A stretch of DNA of 47,718 nucleotides from G020353115 sp964481765 (GCA_964481765.1 CAYZVJ010000007.1:1-47718); one strand, 5' to 3'. Counted from the stretch's first letter, positions 25,710 to 35,095 are shown. Made by a program: numbers and translations. Notes: a model not told the origin generated them from the letters alone.

Positions 25710-26681
25710 ATGCACCTTGTACAACATTACCTTGTTCGAGTCAGCATCCTTATGTTTATTACCACTTTATTGCATTTATCCTGTAATCGTGCAGAGGAAC
25801 CGGCCCCACCAGAGGACAGTCCATACATTCTGGTACTGGGGACCAGTCAGGACGGGGGATTCCCACAGGCTGGATGCAGCAGGGAGTGCTGCAGGAATGC
25901 CTGGGAAAATCCGGAAATCAGGCGGCTGGTTGCCTGCATTGCTATTGTCGACCCGGTGGATGGAAAGCAATGGATCATCGATGCAACACCGGACTTCCGG
26001 GAACAATTTTTCAAACTGGGACAAATTTCAGGAAATTACGGCAGGCAGTCGTTAACAGGTATCATTCTCACCCATGCCCATACCGGACACTATACCGGTC
26101 TGATACACCTGGGCAGGGAGGTGATGGGAACAGAGAATATCCCGGTGTATGCCATGCCAGGGATGAAGCAATTCCTGATGGAAAATGGTCCATGGAACCA
26201 GCTGGTAACCCTGAAAAATATCGAGATTCAACCCATGAAGAGTGATTCCTCCATTCAACTGAACGAAAGGATCTCAATTACTCCAATCCTGGTTCCCCAC
26301 AGGGATGAATATTCTGAAACCGTGGGGATCCTGATTGAAAGTGATCAGGAAAAAGTCCTCTATATTCCTGATATCGACAAATGGGCAGACTGGGAAAGGG
26401 ACATATGCACAATGATTTCATCGGTTGATATAGCTTTCCTGGATGGCACCTTTTACCGGAATGGGGAGATTCCCGGCAGGAATATGAGCGAAATCCCCCA
26501 CCCTTTTATCGCGGAGAGTTATAAACAATTTGAGGGACTTTCGGCTGCTGACAGATCCAAAGTTTATTTCATACATTTTAACCATACAAATCCAGTAATA
26601 ATTGAAGGGAGTGATGCCAGTAATGAAGTGATAAAGAGAGGATTCAATCTGGCAAAGGAAGGACAAATTATACCACTATAA
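25710..26681 (+). CDS. PqqB-like metallo-beta-lactamase-fold lipoprotein
   Basis: A 323-residue protein with a lipoprotein signal (LLHLSC at about residues 21-26) and a metallo-beta-lactamase fold of the PqqB type. The N-terminal motif LGTSQDGGFPQAGC with the following SRECC is close to PqqB. The metal motif is THAHTGHYTGL, so the Asp of the usual HxHxDH is Gly here. Later motifs include LVPHRDEYSETVG and VLYIPDIDKW. PqqB itself acts in pyrroloquinoline quinone synthesis, but no other pqq gene is present and this form is lipid-anchored, so it is more likely a related hydrolase or oxygenase. The alcohol dehydrogenase gene starts 3 bases after its stop. The upstream TTG at 25704 is a less likely start. 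Confidence 0.82.
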   Translation: MHLVQHYLVRVSILMFITTLLHLSCNRAEEPAPPEDSPYILVLGTSQDGGFPQAGCSRECCRNAWENPEIRRLVACIAIVDPVDGKQWIIDATPDFREQFFKLGQISGNYGRQSLTGIILTHAHTGHYTGLIHLGREVMGTENIPVYAMPGMKQFLMENGPWNQLVTLKNIEIQPMKSDSSIQLNERISITPILVPHRDEYSETVGILIESDQEKVLYIPDIDKWADWERDICTMISSVDIAFLDGTFYRNGEIPGRNMSEIPHPFIAESYKQFEGLSAADRSKVYFIHFNHTNPVIIEGSDASNEVIKRGFNLAKEGQIIPL

Positions 26682-26684
26682 AAT

Positions 26685-27731
26685 ATGAAAGCACTCACCT
26701 TTCAGGGTATCCGTGATATTCGTTACCGGGAGGTTCCTGATCCGCTCATTGTGACCCCCACTGATGTTATCATAAAAATCAGTTATTCAGCCGTTTGCGG
26801 ATCAGACCTTCATGTATATCACGGGCGGGAAACAGGAATTGATACCGGTACGGTGATGGGGCATGAATTTGTCGGTGAAATCATTGAAACGGGATCAGGT
26901 GTAAAAAACTTCGGAAGAGGGGATCAAGTCATCAGTCCGTTTACAACCAGTTGTGGTGAATGTTATTTTTGCAGGAAAGGAATGACAGCCCGGTGTATTC
27001 ATGGACAACTGTTCGGGTGGGTAGAGAATGGCAACGGACTGCAGGGTGTGCAGGCTGACTATGTCAGGGCACCACTTGCCGATTCAACGCTTGTATCGTA
27101 TCCCGGCAACATCTCACCGGAGAAAGCCATGCTGGCAGGTGATATCCTATCCACAGGATATTACTGTGCAGATATGGCAGAGGTAAACCGGGATGGAAGC
27201 TATGCCGTGCTGGGTTGCGGACCCGTGGGATTACTGGCAATCATGAGTGCGATTGAAATGGGAGCCCGGAAAATATGGGCTATCGATTCCATTCCCTATC
27301 GCCTGGAAGTAGCCGGGTCTCTTGGGGCCAAACCGGTTAATCTCAAAAATGGATCGCCATTGGAAGAGATCATGAACAGCACAAAGGGTGTTGGAACAGA
27401 CGCGGTGATGGAAGCCGTGGGTAGCCACGAAGCCACAAAACTTGCCTATGACCTGGTACGGCCGGGAGGCATTATTTCAACTGTCGGGGTGCATACTGAC
27501 CCCCAGTTTGCTTTCTCTCCAATACAGGCGTACGATAAAAACATTACCTTTAAAATCGGCCGATGCCCGGCACGTTTCTATATGGAGAAGCTCTTGAAGA
27601 AAATGGAAGAAGGGAAGTTTGACCTGGACAGGATACTTACTCACCGGTATCCCCTTTCAGCGGGTGAAAAAGCATACAGGGTTTTTGACAGGAAGGAAGA
27701 TAATTGTTTGAAAATAATTCTTGAGATATGA
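26685..27731 (+). CDS. Zinc-dependent alcohol dehydrogenase (MDR family)
   Basis: A 348-residue medium-chain dehydrogenase. Catalytic zinc ligands are C38 in VCGSD and H60-E61 in GHEFVGE. The structural zinc lobe has C90, C93, C96 and C104 in CGECYFCRKGMTARC. The Rossmann fold begins with VLGCGPVGLLAI at about residue 175. It oxidises an alcohol or polyol with NAD(P); the substrate cannot be told. The stop of the upstream PqqB-like gene is 3 bases before its start, and its own stop overlaps the start of the next gene (ATGA at 27728-27731), so the three genes are translationally linked. Confidence 0.92.
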   Translation: MKALTFQGIRDIRYREVPDPLIVTPTDVIIKISYSAVCGSDLHVYHGRETGIDTGTVMGHEFVGEIIETGSGVKNFGRGDQVISPFTTSCGECYFCRKGMTARCIHGQLFGWVENGNGLQGVQADYVRAPLADSTLVSYPGNISPEKAMLAGDILSTGYYCADMAEVNRDGSYAVLGCGPVGLLAIMSAIEMGARKIWAIDSIPYRLEVAGSLGAKPVNLKNGSPLEEIMNSTKGVGTDAVMEAVGSHEATKLAYDLVRPGGIISTVGVHTDPQFAFSPIQAYDKNITFKIGRCPARFYMEKLLKKMEEGKFDLDRILTHRYPLSAGEKAYRVFDRKEDNCLKIILEI

Positions 27732-28828
27732 TACCCTTATTCGAAAAATATCCAACGCTACAAGAAAAACTACCGTACGTCAGCCTGTGCGAGTTACCCA
27801 CCCCCATACTTCATCTGACCAGGATAGGTGAACAACTGGGCATCAAGCACCTGTACCTTAAACAGGACGGATTGACCAGCAAGCACTATGGCGGAAATAA
27901 GATCCGGAAACTGGAGTTTCTTCTTGGTGAGGCAAAACAGAAGGGATCTAAAAAAGTCATGACCTTCGGGTATTCAGGTTCAAATCACGCTACAGCCACT
28001 GCCATTCATGCAAACGTTCTTGGAATGAAGAGCATCTCGATGCTTGTTTCCCAGAAAAATGCAGATTACGTGAGAAAAAACCTGCTGCTGAGTTATACAG
28101 GAAATGCCGAGATCCATCATTATAAAAACCGAAATGAGAGAGCAAGTGGTGAAAAGCTGCAAAAGCTCAAACACCTGATCCTGGATCGAAAACCGGTATA
28201 CACCATCCCGCTGGGCGGGTCATCACCCCCGGGTATTACCGGGTTTGTAAATGCCGCTATTGAACTAAAGTCACAGGTAGATAAAAACCTGGTGCCAGAG
28301 CCGGACCTGATTTACGTTGCATTAGGAAGCGCAGGAACTGCGGTTGGTTTGTTCCTGGGTGTCAAGCTCCTCGGAGTGAAAACGAATATTGTTCCTGTTC
28401 GTGTAATCGAGCCTGAAATTACCGGAGAGGAGCGTATCCGTTCAGCATTTGATGATACCATTGCATTTCTTCGTAATCACGATCCATCTATTCCCCTTTT
28501 ACCATTCAGCATGGATGACTTTCCTGTGCGAAATGAATTTTTAGGTGACGGTTACGGTAAATTCACCGAAGAGGGGATTCATGCCATACACTTACTTGGA
28601 GAGATGGAAGGCATACAGCTTGACGGAACGTATACCGGGAAAGCCATGGCAGCCCTGTTGCAGGATGCCGTATCCGGGCTGCTAAAGAATAAAACCGTTT
28701 TATTCTGGAATACCCTCAATGCACATGACTTTTCAGAGGAAATAAAAGATATCGACTACAGGATGTTACCCAAAAAAGTGCATTGGTTTTTCGAAACGGA
28801 AATACAGGATCCCTCCGGCAGCTCATAG
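27728..28828 (+). CDS. PLP-dependent ACC deaminase/D-cysteine desulfhydrase family enzyme
   Basis: A 366-residue fold-type II PLP enzyme. The PLP lysine is K58 in GGNKIRKLEFLLGEA. The neighbouring loop is TFGYSGSNHATATA and the phosphate-binding region is near ALGSAGTAVGLFLG (about residues 197-210). These fit the ACC deaminase/D-cysteine desulfhydrase group, which breaks C-S or C-N bonds of small amino acids. Its start overlaps the alcohol dehydrogenase stop by 4 bases. The closing residues (NTLNAHDF) match the end of the family. Exact substrate not assigned. Confidence 0.9.
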   Translation: MIPLFEKYPTLQEKLPYVSLCELPTPILHLTRIGEQLGIKHLYLKQDGLTSKHYGGNKIRKLEFLLGEAKQKGSKKVMTFGYSGSNHATATAIHANVLGMKSISMLVSQKNADYVRKNLLLSYTGNAEIHHYKNRNERASGEKLQKLKHLILDRKPVYTIPLGGSSPPGITGFVNAAIELKSQVDKNLVPEPDLIYVALGSAGTAVGLFLGVKLLGVKTNIVPVRVIEPEITGEERIRSAFDDTIAFLRNHDPSIPLLPFSMDDFPVRNEFLGDGYGKFTEEGIHAIHLLGEMEGIQLDGTYTGKAMAALLQDAVSGLLKNKTVLFWNTLNAHDFSEEIKDIDYRMLPKKVHWFFETEIQDPSGSS

Positions 28829-28885
28829 ATCCCATCATTGCCTTAGGTGAAAGCTTACCCCGGATGAGTAAACGAGTCGGTTGAT

Positions 28886-29311
28886 TTAGCCGCGGTGTCT
28901 CGGTGTTGATCTGAATCCACCCAAGCTAGCTGATACCAGGTAAAACAGGAGATAGATGCCTTCTTTCATGTCCAGGCTCCCACCAAATATTTTGTTTTCC
29001 AGGAAACTAAAAATGGCGATTACAATCCCTACCAGGATGCCATGCAGGAGAAACTGTCCGCCTGCTTTCCTTGCAACCAACATGCCAGCAAAAAAAGCAA
29101 GGATGATGGTCAATAGGGGACTCAGCCACATGCCCAGCCATTCAGAAAACTGGCTTATCATTTCCATATCAGGTGCTCCCCGCTCTTTGAATGCAAGGAT
29201 GAATGCGTAAACGGTTGCCACCAGTATCAGGACCAGAAAAACGATAACAACAACAGCTATTCCGGTAAGGATAGCCCGAAGCCAGAGAATTTTATTTGAT
29301 GTATCAGACAT
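28886..29311 (-). CDS. Small integral membrane protein of unknown function
   Basis: A 141-residue protein with about four transmembrane helices: residues 12-35, 52-78, 88-102 and 115-130. The first is a long run of Val, Leu and Ile (VVVIVFLVLILVATVYAFIL). A short periplasmic or cytoplasmic loop between the first two contains KERGAPDMEMISQFSEWLGM. The C terminus is basic and Gly/Arg-rich. I do not recognise a family. It shares an orientation with the ankyrin gene that precedes it, across a 75-base gap. Confidence 0.65.
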   Translation of the reverse strand: MSDTSNKILWLRAILTGIAVVVIVFLVLILVATVYAFILAFKERGAPDMEMISQFSEWLGMWLSPLLTIILAFFAGMLVARKAGGQFLLHGILVGIVIAIFSFLENKIFGGSLDMKEGIYLLFYLVSASLGGFRSTPRHRG

Positions 29312-29386
29312 GGGTCAATGATTTTTTTACGTGTAATTTCTTATGAGTAATAAGGTTGTTCACCCTTTTGTTGTTCCTTCTTTGTC

Positions 29387-30241
29387 TCAGGATTTTTTCC
29401 TGCTCATTCTCCTCAGGTATGCAGCAAGCCGCTTATTGTTTCCTTCCGTGGCGTAATCCATTGCGGTTTTTCCATGGTTGTCCTGTATGTTGACATCCGT
29501 GTAGGTTAACAAAACTTCCAATGCATGAAGGTGTCCCATTTTAAATGGATTCTTCAACGCATAGAAACCCAGTGCGGTTTTTCCCGTATCATCCTGAATG
29601 TTCGGGTCCGCTCCTGCTCCAAGCAAGAACAGGACCAGCCGGTGCTTCCCGTTCATCAACCCGGTGATCAGATGAAGGGATGTCATTCCTTCATCACCTT
29701 TTGAGTTCACGTCGGCACCCTGCTCAAGCAGTGCAGAGATGAAACCAAAGTCCGGGTTTCTCTCGCTGCATGCTGATCGGAATTCCCGGTTGAGTTTCTT
29801 CTGTCCCTGTTCATCGGGTTTCCTGTTTTTCAGAATGATCTCGCGGCTCACTTTAGTTTCCCTCAATTTCTTATCCAGTTTCCTGAATTTCAGGGTAGGG
29901 GTACCGGCCCTCTTCCCGGCTCCTATCTTTCTCCTGTAAGAGGCTATCCTGATCCGGTAGAAAAATAAAAACAGCAGTGGTTCGACAATCAGGACAGCAA
30001 CCGGAATACCGACCTTCAGATACCAGAAATCCGTAATGGATTCAATGGGTTCAACATTCAGGTTATCCAGGATGAAGTACAGGGCAACAGCAAACCAGGG
30101 AAGTCCAAAAAGCAAAACCACAAATTTCACCATCCCATCCTTCATCGATACGATGAAAGTCACGAAAATAAAAACGATGACCCATAAAATCAAATGGATC
30201 CATGGATTCTCTATGATCGATTCAACCAGTGTATGTTCCAT
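29387..30241 (-). CDS. Ankyrin-repeat membrane protein
   Basis: A 284-residue protein. The first 105 residues hold three hydrophobic segments (IHLILWVIVFIFVTFIV, FVVLLFGLPWFAVALYFIL and VGIPVAVLIVEPLLFLFFY). A basic linker follows, and residues of about 160-280 carry ankyrin repeats with typical turns (GADVNSKGDEGMTSLHLI, GADPNIQDDTGKTALGFYAL and DVNIQDNHGKTAMDYA). Ankyrin repeats bind partner proteins, so the membrane part would anchor a binding surface on the inner face. No obvious partner is nearby. The start at 30241 precedes a hydrophobic segment, as expected. Confidence 0.8.
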   Translation of the reverse strand: MEHTLVESIIENPWIHLILWVIVFIFVTFIVSMKDGMVKFVVLLFGLPWFAVALYFILDNLNVEPIESITDFWYLKVGIPVAVLIVEPLLFLFFYRIRIASYRRKIGAGKRAGTPTLKFRKLDKKLRETKVSREIILKNRKPDEQGQKKLNREFRSACSERNPDFGFISALLEQGADVNSKGDEGMTSLHLITGLMNGKHRLVLFLLGAGADPNIQDDTGKTALGFYALKNPFKMGHLHALEVLLTYTDVNIQDNHGKTAMDYATEGNNKRLAAYLRRMSRKKS

Positions 30242-30379
30242 AATTCATTAAATAAAAAGATCCATTATTGTTAGATTTTGTATTTTCGTTAACAGCCTGA
30301 CACGGGATGCTCCAGTTAACAAATCGATTGAAAAATTAGGAAAAAAAAAGGGAAAAAACAATACATACCACTGTACGCT

Positions 30380-30985
30380 ATGAAAGGTTATTATTTTGCA
30401 CCACTTTATGATCCGTTCATCAATCCTTTTCTGAAGAACCTGCGCAAGAAAATCCTGGAAATCGTCGTTGAATTAAAACCCGAATGCATCATTGATGTGT
30501 GTTGTGGTACAGGATACCAGGTGAAATTACTTAACCGCCATGGATTTTCAGCAGTAGGCATTGATCTTTCCAGTGAAATGCTTGCTATTTCAAAAAAAGG
30601 AAAGTGGAAGGCACCCTGTTTTAAGCAGGATGCAGCGGCGATTGATTACCCCGATGAAAGTTTTGATCTGGTATTGATCACCATGGCATTGCATGAAAAG
30701 GATCCTGCTTCAAGGCAAAAAATAGTAACTGAAATGGATCGGATACTCCAGCCAAACGGACATCTTTTAATTGCTGACTACTGGTTGAGTTCAGGTGCTC
30801 CGATGTTTGCCGGAAAAATTATCGGGTTTATTGAACGTCTTGCAGGAGGTGAGCATTATCAAAATTTCCGGAATTTTCAACACTCCGGAGGTTTAGAAGG
30901 CATAATTCCGGATTTCCGGTTCACACACATCCGGGATTACTTTTTTGGCAGGGGAACCATAATCCTTCGAATTTTTCAAAAGTAG
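30380..30985 (+). CDS. Class I SAM-dependent methyltransferase
   Basis: A 201-residue protein of the Methyltransf_11/25 type. Motif I is IIDVCCGTGYQVKLL at about residues 37-51 and the acidic end of strand 2 is in VGIDLS at about 59-64. A third strand motif is LVLITMALHE and the fourth is LLIADYW. The C-terminal segment (GGEHYQNFRNF then FRFTHIRDYFFGRGT) is like small-molecule or lipid methyltransferases. The substrate is unknown. It is convergent with the GH16 gene, with only 15 bases between the stops and no evident terminator. Confidence 0.88.
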   Translation: MKGYYFAPLYDPFINPFLKNLRKKILEIVVELKPECIIDVCCGTGYQVKLLNRHGFSAVGIDLSSEMLAISKKGKWKAPCFKQDAAAIDYPDESFDLVLITMALHEKDPASRQKIVTEMDRILQPNGHLLIADYWLSSGAPMFAGKIIGFIERLAGGEHYQNFRNFQHSGGLEGIIPDFRFTHIRDYFFGRGTIILRIFQK

Positions 30986-31000
30986 CTATTATCAGGGCAT

Positions 31001-32362
31001 TTACATTCCTGTTGCATCCAATTGATAAACACGCACATAGTCAATTTCCATTACGGCAGGGAAAGCCTCATCATCAACACCATCCACTCCTCCATACGTA
31101 CCTCCTATCGCTATATTTAAGAGAAAATAAAAGGGTTTGTCAAATGGCCAATTATTCTGATCATGGGTACCAGGCTTATTATAGGTAAGTATAACATTGT
31201 CTACACTATCTATATAGAATTTCAGGTGCGTATACGTCATGATGAGGCCAAAAGTATGAAATTCCTCTTCAATAGTTGGTAAAGAGATATGCCCTGTTGT
31301 TATTGCATTGCCCAGGGTATGGTTATTACTTTCAGTATGTATTGCACTGCTGAAATGATCGGGGTTCCAGCTGACATATTCCATAATATCTATCTCTCCG
31401 CATAAGGGCCATGATGTTCCTTCCTGGATTGACCTGCCCAGCATCCATATCGCAGGCCATAAGCCCGATCCTTTATATTCAGGCATCTTTGCCCTTACCT
31501 CAAACCGGCCATAGGTAAAACTCTCCCTTCCGTTAATCCTTGAGGATGTATAGTCTCCTACATTCTGACCCGTACCTGTTTTCTGCGCGGTAATTTTTAA
31601 TGTTCCGTCAGATACTGAAGTATTCTGGCCATCTGTATAGTTTTGCAATTCATCATTTCCCCATCCATTAGCACCTGTCTCATGAACCCACTTAGAATCA
31701 TCTATCTCCGAACCGTCAAATTCATCTGACCATACCATTTCGTAATGATCAAGATAATCCGGATCATCTGCCTGAATGGTAATTTCTTTGAGTATGGTAT
31801 TGGAAATCTGTCCCCTGCGTATTTCAAGCTCAATACCATATTTGCCGCCCATGGCAAGGTAAAGTACTCTCACTTCGCCTGGCACTCCGTTAAATTCCCT
31901 CCCGGGGTATCTCCAGAAAATGGTATCATAATCTCCTGTACTGATATCAGTTAATTTAACATGATTTGGTGAACCCGAAACAATTTCATACTCAAAGTCC
32001 GGATAGGGTGTGCTGTATTCAATACTGACGGTTTTGGTCACCGATTTTTTATTCTCGTCTTTACCCCATATCGTAAGCGTTACAGGGTATTCTCCCTTCA
32101 ATGGATACAATATTGAATAGGTTAGCCTGTTTGCAGGTTGTTTATTTGTCTGTTCGCCATTACCAAAATCCCATTGCATGAAACCCTGATCTCCTGTGGT
32201 AGTGTTAACGAACCGCATAACATTTGGATCTTCTTCTGATACTTCATAGCTGAAATCAGGAGTAAATTCTGAATACTCCTCTTTCTGGCAGGACAATAAT
32301 AATACACCCGAAAGGCTCGCAAAAATGGTAATGAATGTTATAAAAGAAAATGACTTAACCAT
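31001..32362 (-). CDS. GH16 beta-glucanase lipoprotein with two PKD-like domains
   Basis: A 453-residue lipoprotein with lipobox LLLSC at about residues 21-25. Two PKD-like beta-sandwiches follow (about 32-115 with WDFGNGE, and about 118-198 with DFEYEIVSGSPN), then the GH16 catalytic domain from about residue 205 to 449. The active site is GEIDIMEYV with E323 as nucleophile, D325 and E328 as acid/base; the extra residue of the EIDIME form is typical of laminarinases and related beta-glucan enzymes. A lipid anchor and PKD domains suggest a cell-surface endo-beta-1,3(4)-glucanase. It is the last gene of the leftward glucan locus and is separated from the SGBP gene by a terminator-like hairpin. 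Confidence 0.92.
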   Translation of the reverse strand: MVKSFSFITFITIFASLSGVLLLSCQKEEYSEFTPDFSYEVSEEDPNVMRFVNTTTGDQGFMQWDFGNGEQTNKQPANRLTYSILYPLKGEYPVTLTIWGKDENKKSVTKTVSIEYSTPYPDFEYEIVSGSPNHVKLTDISTGDYDTIFWRYPGREFNGVPGEVRVLYLAMGGKYGIELEIRRGQISNTILKEITIQADDPDYLDHYEMVWSDEFDGSEIDDSKWVHETGANGWGNDELQNYTDGQNTSVSDGTLKITAQKTGTGQNVGDYTSSRINGRESFTYGRFEVRAKMPEYKGSGLWPAIWMLGRSIQEGTSWPLCGEIDIMEYVSWNPDHFSSAIHTESNNHTLGNAITTGHISLPTIEEEFHTFGLIMTYTHLKFYIDSVDNVILTYNKPGTHDQNNWPFDKPFYFLLNIAIGGTYGGVDGVDDEAFPAVMEIDYVRVYQLDATGM

Positions 32363-32392
32363 ATCCTGTCAAAGGTTAAGGTTATCCGATAT

Positions 32393-32440
32393 GAAAAATA
32401 AAAAGAAGAGAGTTTTATACCGAAATATACAACTCTCTTC
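32393..32440 (-). terminator. Rho-independent terminator between SGBP and GH16 genes
   Basis: Read on the minus strand, arms GAAGAGAGTT and AACTCTCTTC (plus coordinates 32431-32440 and 32405-32414) make a 10-base perfect stem with a 16-base loop. A U-rich run, TTTTTATTTTT, follows (plus 32394-32404). It lies after the SGBP stop (32533) and before the GH16 start (32362), so it should lower GH16 transcription relative to susC, susD and the SGBP gene. Read-through would still be possible, since the stem is AT-containing. Confidence 0.75.
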
Positions 32441-32532
32441 CCAAGGATTATATTTCTTTTCTACTGTTCGAAGTATTGCCAGTATAATTATCTGAAAATA
32501 ATCCAGCTATTGTTAAATTAATTCAAACATCT

Positions 32533-33339
32533 TTACTTAACAACTTCAGGCTTAAAATGCCAGGTCCATCCAGTAGCCCAGGAATTGTCGGGGACATAAA
32601 GGATCATTTCATCCTCTGTTAGTGATATTATCTGATAAACTCCATCGTGATTACCAATATCATAACCCGGAGTAATACCACCACCAAGAATATTAGGACC
32701 ATTTACATCAAGTATCTGGTTTTTCACATCAAGCACAAAACTTCCAACCTCAGGAGTTCCAGCCGGGTCAGACAGATAGGTGTAATTTGCAGCACCATCC
32801 AGATCGAAAGTCATCGAACCAGTGGCATCAATAGGTGGCATATCACCTTCTCCTGCATTCCACCAGAGTTCAGCCCAGTTATAGGGAGCTGACATATACC
32901 AATAGTTAATGCCACTACCCGGAGCACCTGCAAATACCCATGTTTTGCCTGTAGAAGTGTTATCGCTCACAAGGTCATACCAGTCCTGGTTAAGTGGATG
33001 GTCGAGCACGTCAACCTGAACATCAATGGTCTTGGAAAAGAATTCTTTTCCAAGTGTACCTGAATAGGTGAATGTTGCAGTTCCGGGAATGGGCCAGATA
33101 AATGTAACTTTATTTGTCAGGGCCTTACCAAGGGTATAATCCCAGTAACCGCTTACACCCGGTGTTGTCATTTCCAGGGTAATCTCGTTACCACCTGTTG
33201 TGCTTTGAGTTGCTACAAGAGTAACGTGATCCACTGTTGTGGAGTTCTTAAGCTTATATCTATCCTCGATAGGCTCACAAGATAAAAATGCAAGCATCAG
33301 GAAACCGATAAAAAGACTCAATATTATTTTGTTTTTCAT
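32533..33339 (-). CDS. Surface glycan-binding lipoprotein of the glucan locus (SusE/F-position)
   Basis: A 268-residue lipoprotein with lipobox AFLSC at about residues 17-21. The N-terminal part (about 25-115) is a beta-sandwich with VTLVATQSTTGGNEITLEMTT, and the rest is a beta-rich domain rich in Trp and Tyr (INYWYMSAPYNWAELWWNAG near 145-165; TGWTWHFKPE at the end), suitable for stacking on sugar rings. It has no enzyme motif. Its place 33 bases after susD, in the usual SGBP slot, is the main argument for a glycan-binding role. Confidence 0.78.
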   Translation of the reverse strand: MKNKIILSLFIGFLMLAFLSCEPIEDRYKLKNSTTVDHVTLVATQSTTGGNEITLEMTTPGVSGYWDYTLGKALTNKVTFIWPIPGTATFTYSGTLGKEFFSKTIDVQVDVLDHPLNQDWYDLVSDNTSTGKTWVFAGAPGSGINYWYMSAPYNWAELWWNAGEGDMPPIDATGSMTFDLDGAANYTYLSDPAGTPEVGSFVLDVKNQILDVNGPNILGGGITPGYDIGNHDGVYQIISLTEDEMILYVPDNSWATGWTWHFKPEVVK

Positions 33340-33372
33340 AACGCTGATTTTTTATTATTATGATCTTTTTGT

Positions 33373-35076
33373 TTACCAACCCGGATTTTGCTCATATACT
33401 CCATTGGAAAGCCTTACTTCAGTCTCAGGTATGGGTAATAATCCTTTTGTCACAGGCCGGTAAGTTACATGGTAAGTAGCATCGACTCCTGAGTTTCTTA
33501 CGTCAAGTGTATAGTCAAAAGCAGTTTCACAGTCACCCCAACGTACGAGATCGAACCAGCGCAGTCCTTCAAAAGAAAATTCATGCAGGCGCTCCTCCTT
33601 CAGGGCATCAAGGGTATAAGCTCCCAGGGCAGGCAGACCTGCACGTACACGAACCTCATCCATCCCGCCAGGTGTTCCGGTGATTTCGGAGTGCATCAGC
33701 AATATATCGGCAAAGCGCATCAGGATAAAATCCTGTGCTGTCCAGAGCATAAAATCATTATTGGTCTGATTATACATGTAATAAAACATACCGGCTACTC
33801 CATCCGCACCATTGTGTGCAAGGGCTGTATACTTTTTATTGAAGTATCCTGTTTCATGGTCTCCTTTATCTCCCTCATAAGCATCGGTTCCCATTTCAAC
33901 ACTGCCCAGTTCAAGGATTGAACCCTGCTTTCTCAGGTCAGAATTATCCCATGAATCCCAGAGGTTTGGATTAACAGGTCCCCATCCCCATCCGGTGTAA
34001 AAAGGAACCAGTTGGTTATCACGAAGACCGAAAAACAAGGGCAATCTGTTACTATAAAAATCGCCCCAATCCCAGTTACCAAAAGCATATCTCACACAAA
34101 ACATGGTTTCATAATTACCCGTACCAAATGTAGGATTAGGCCCATCCTGCCCTACCCAGGCAAGACCTTCAGCGTCAGCCCAGGGAAGCACAACTGAACC
34201 GGCACTTTCATTTACATAGGAATATGGCCACAGGTTTCTGAAATCTGAAGCCAGTGCATGTCCACTGTTATCAATACAATCCTCAAGGTATGCAGCAACA
34301 TCGTTAGCTGTCAGCGAACCACCATCAGCAAGAGGAAGAGCGGTTGTTGCCGTTCCCTCCTGGTTAGTCATATAACCGGTATAATAGAGGTAAGCCCTTC
34401 CCATGTATGCTTCTGCAACCCACCTATTAGTGTGACCGTAACGGCTGGTTGGAATATCCGGGAATGGTGTGTCAGGCATTGTCTCAATTGCCATCTTGAG
34501 GTCAGAAGCGATCTGAGCGTACGTTTCTGTCAGTGTAGCCCTGGGGGCATCCCTTGCTGCATCCACAGAAAGTATCAGGGGCACACCACCAAAAAACTTG
34601 GCCATCCGGAAGTAGAAGAAAGCCCTCATGAAATAAGCCTCACCCAATGCCTGATCCTTATACTCAGTTGCTTCATCCTCCGTATAAAAGTAATCTGAGA
34701 AGTCAGCATCCTGGACTTTCTCGATAATGGTATTTGCCCTGTAGATCCCGTTATAAGACACAGTCCACAGATCGTGATACGTATCTTCTTCCGGATCGGT
34801 AAAATCATCAATCCTTTTTGCAGTTTTATCATCAGGACCTCCTCCTCCAAGCATCATGTCCGAAAGCAGGTTTGCAGCCAGGCCTTCCATACTGAGTACC
34901 CCGGGCGTATACATTGCAAAATAGACACCCGCCAATGCCTCATCAACATCCGTTGGCGAGCTGTAATAGTTCTCAAGACTCTTTTCATACAGGTTGTCTG
35001 TATCCAGAAAGTCCTTACCACAACTGGTAATGAATACCAGAAGTGTCGCAGAAATTATATAGATTATCTTCTTCAT
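33373..35076 (-). CDS. susD: SusD/RagB-family nutrient-binding lipoprotein
   Basis: A 567-residue SusD homologue. The lipoprotein signal is ISATLLVFITSC (Cys at about residue 19) and the mature start GKDFLDTDNLYEKSLENYYSSP is typical. The N-terminal TPR-like region has ALGEAYFMRAFFYFRMAKFFGGVPL and the C-terminal SusD part contains LMRFADILLMHSEI and the family's ending motif ERLHEFSFEGLRWFDLVRWG. SusD proteins cap the SusC barrel and bind glycan at the surface. The gene starts 19 bases after the susC stop, so the two are co-transcribed. Confidence 0.96.
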   Translation of the reverse strand: MKKIIYIISATLLVFITSCGKDFLDTDNLYEKSLENYYSSPTDVDEALAGVYFAMYTPGVLSMEGLAANLLSDMMLGGGGPDDKTAKRIDDFTDPEEDTYHDLWTVSYNGIYRANTIIEKVQDADFSDYFYTEDEATEYKDQALGEAYFMRAFFYFRMAKFFGGVPLILSVDAARDAPRATLTETYAQIASDLKMAIETMPDTPFPDIPTSRYGHTNRWVAEAYMGRAYLYYTGYMTNQEGTATTALPLADGGSLTANDVAAYLEDCIDNSGHALASDFRNLWPYSYVNESAGSVVLPWADAEGLAWVGQDGPNPTFGTGNYETMFCVRYAFGNWDWGDFYSNRLPLFFGLRDNQLVPFYTGWGWGPVNPNLWDSWDNSDLRKQGSILELGSVEMGTDAYEGDKGDHETGYFNKKYTALAHNGADGVAGMFYYMYNQTNNDFMLWTAQDFILMRFADILLMHSEITGTPGGMDEVRVRAGLPALGAYTLDALKEERLHEFSFEGLRWFDLVRWGDCETAFDYTLDVRNSGVDATYHVTYRPVTKGLLPIPETEVRLSNGVYEQNPGW

Positions 35077-35095
35077 TTGTTTTTAATTTTTCTGT

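Noticed and set aside
25710..26681. True PQQ biosynthesis gene pqqB
   Set aside because: No pqqA, C, D or E is present, the protein has a lipoprotein signal, and the metal motif is altered.
34258..34698. 146-residue plus-strand ORF inside susD
   Set aside because: It is antisense to a complete, clearly conserved susD and its translation looks random. The same applies to the many other open frames lying opposite well-supported genes.
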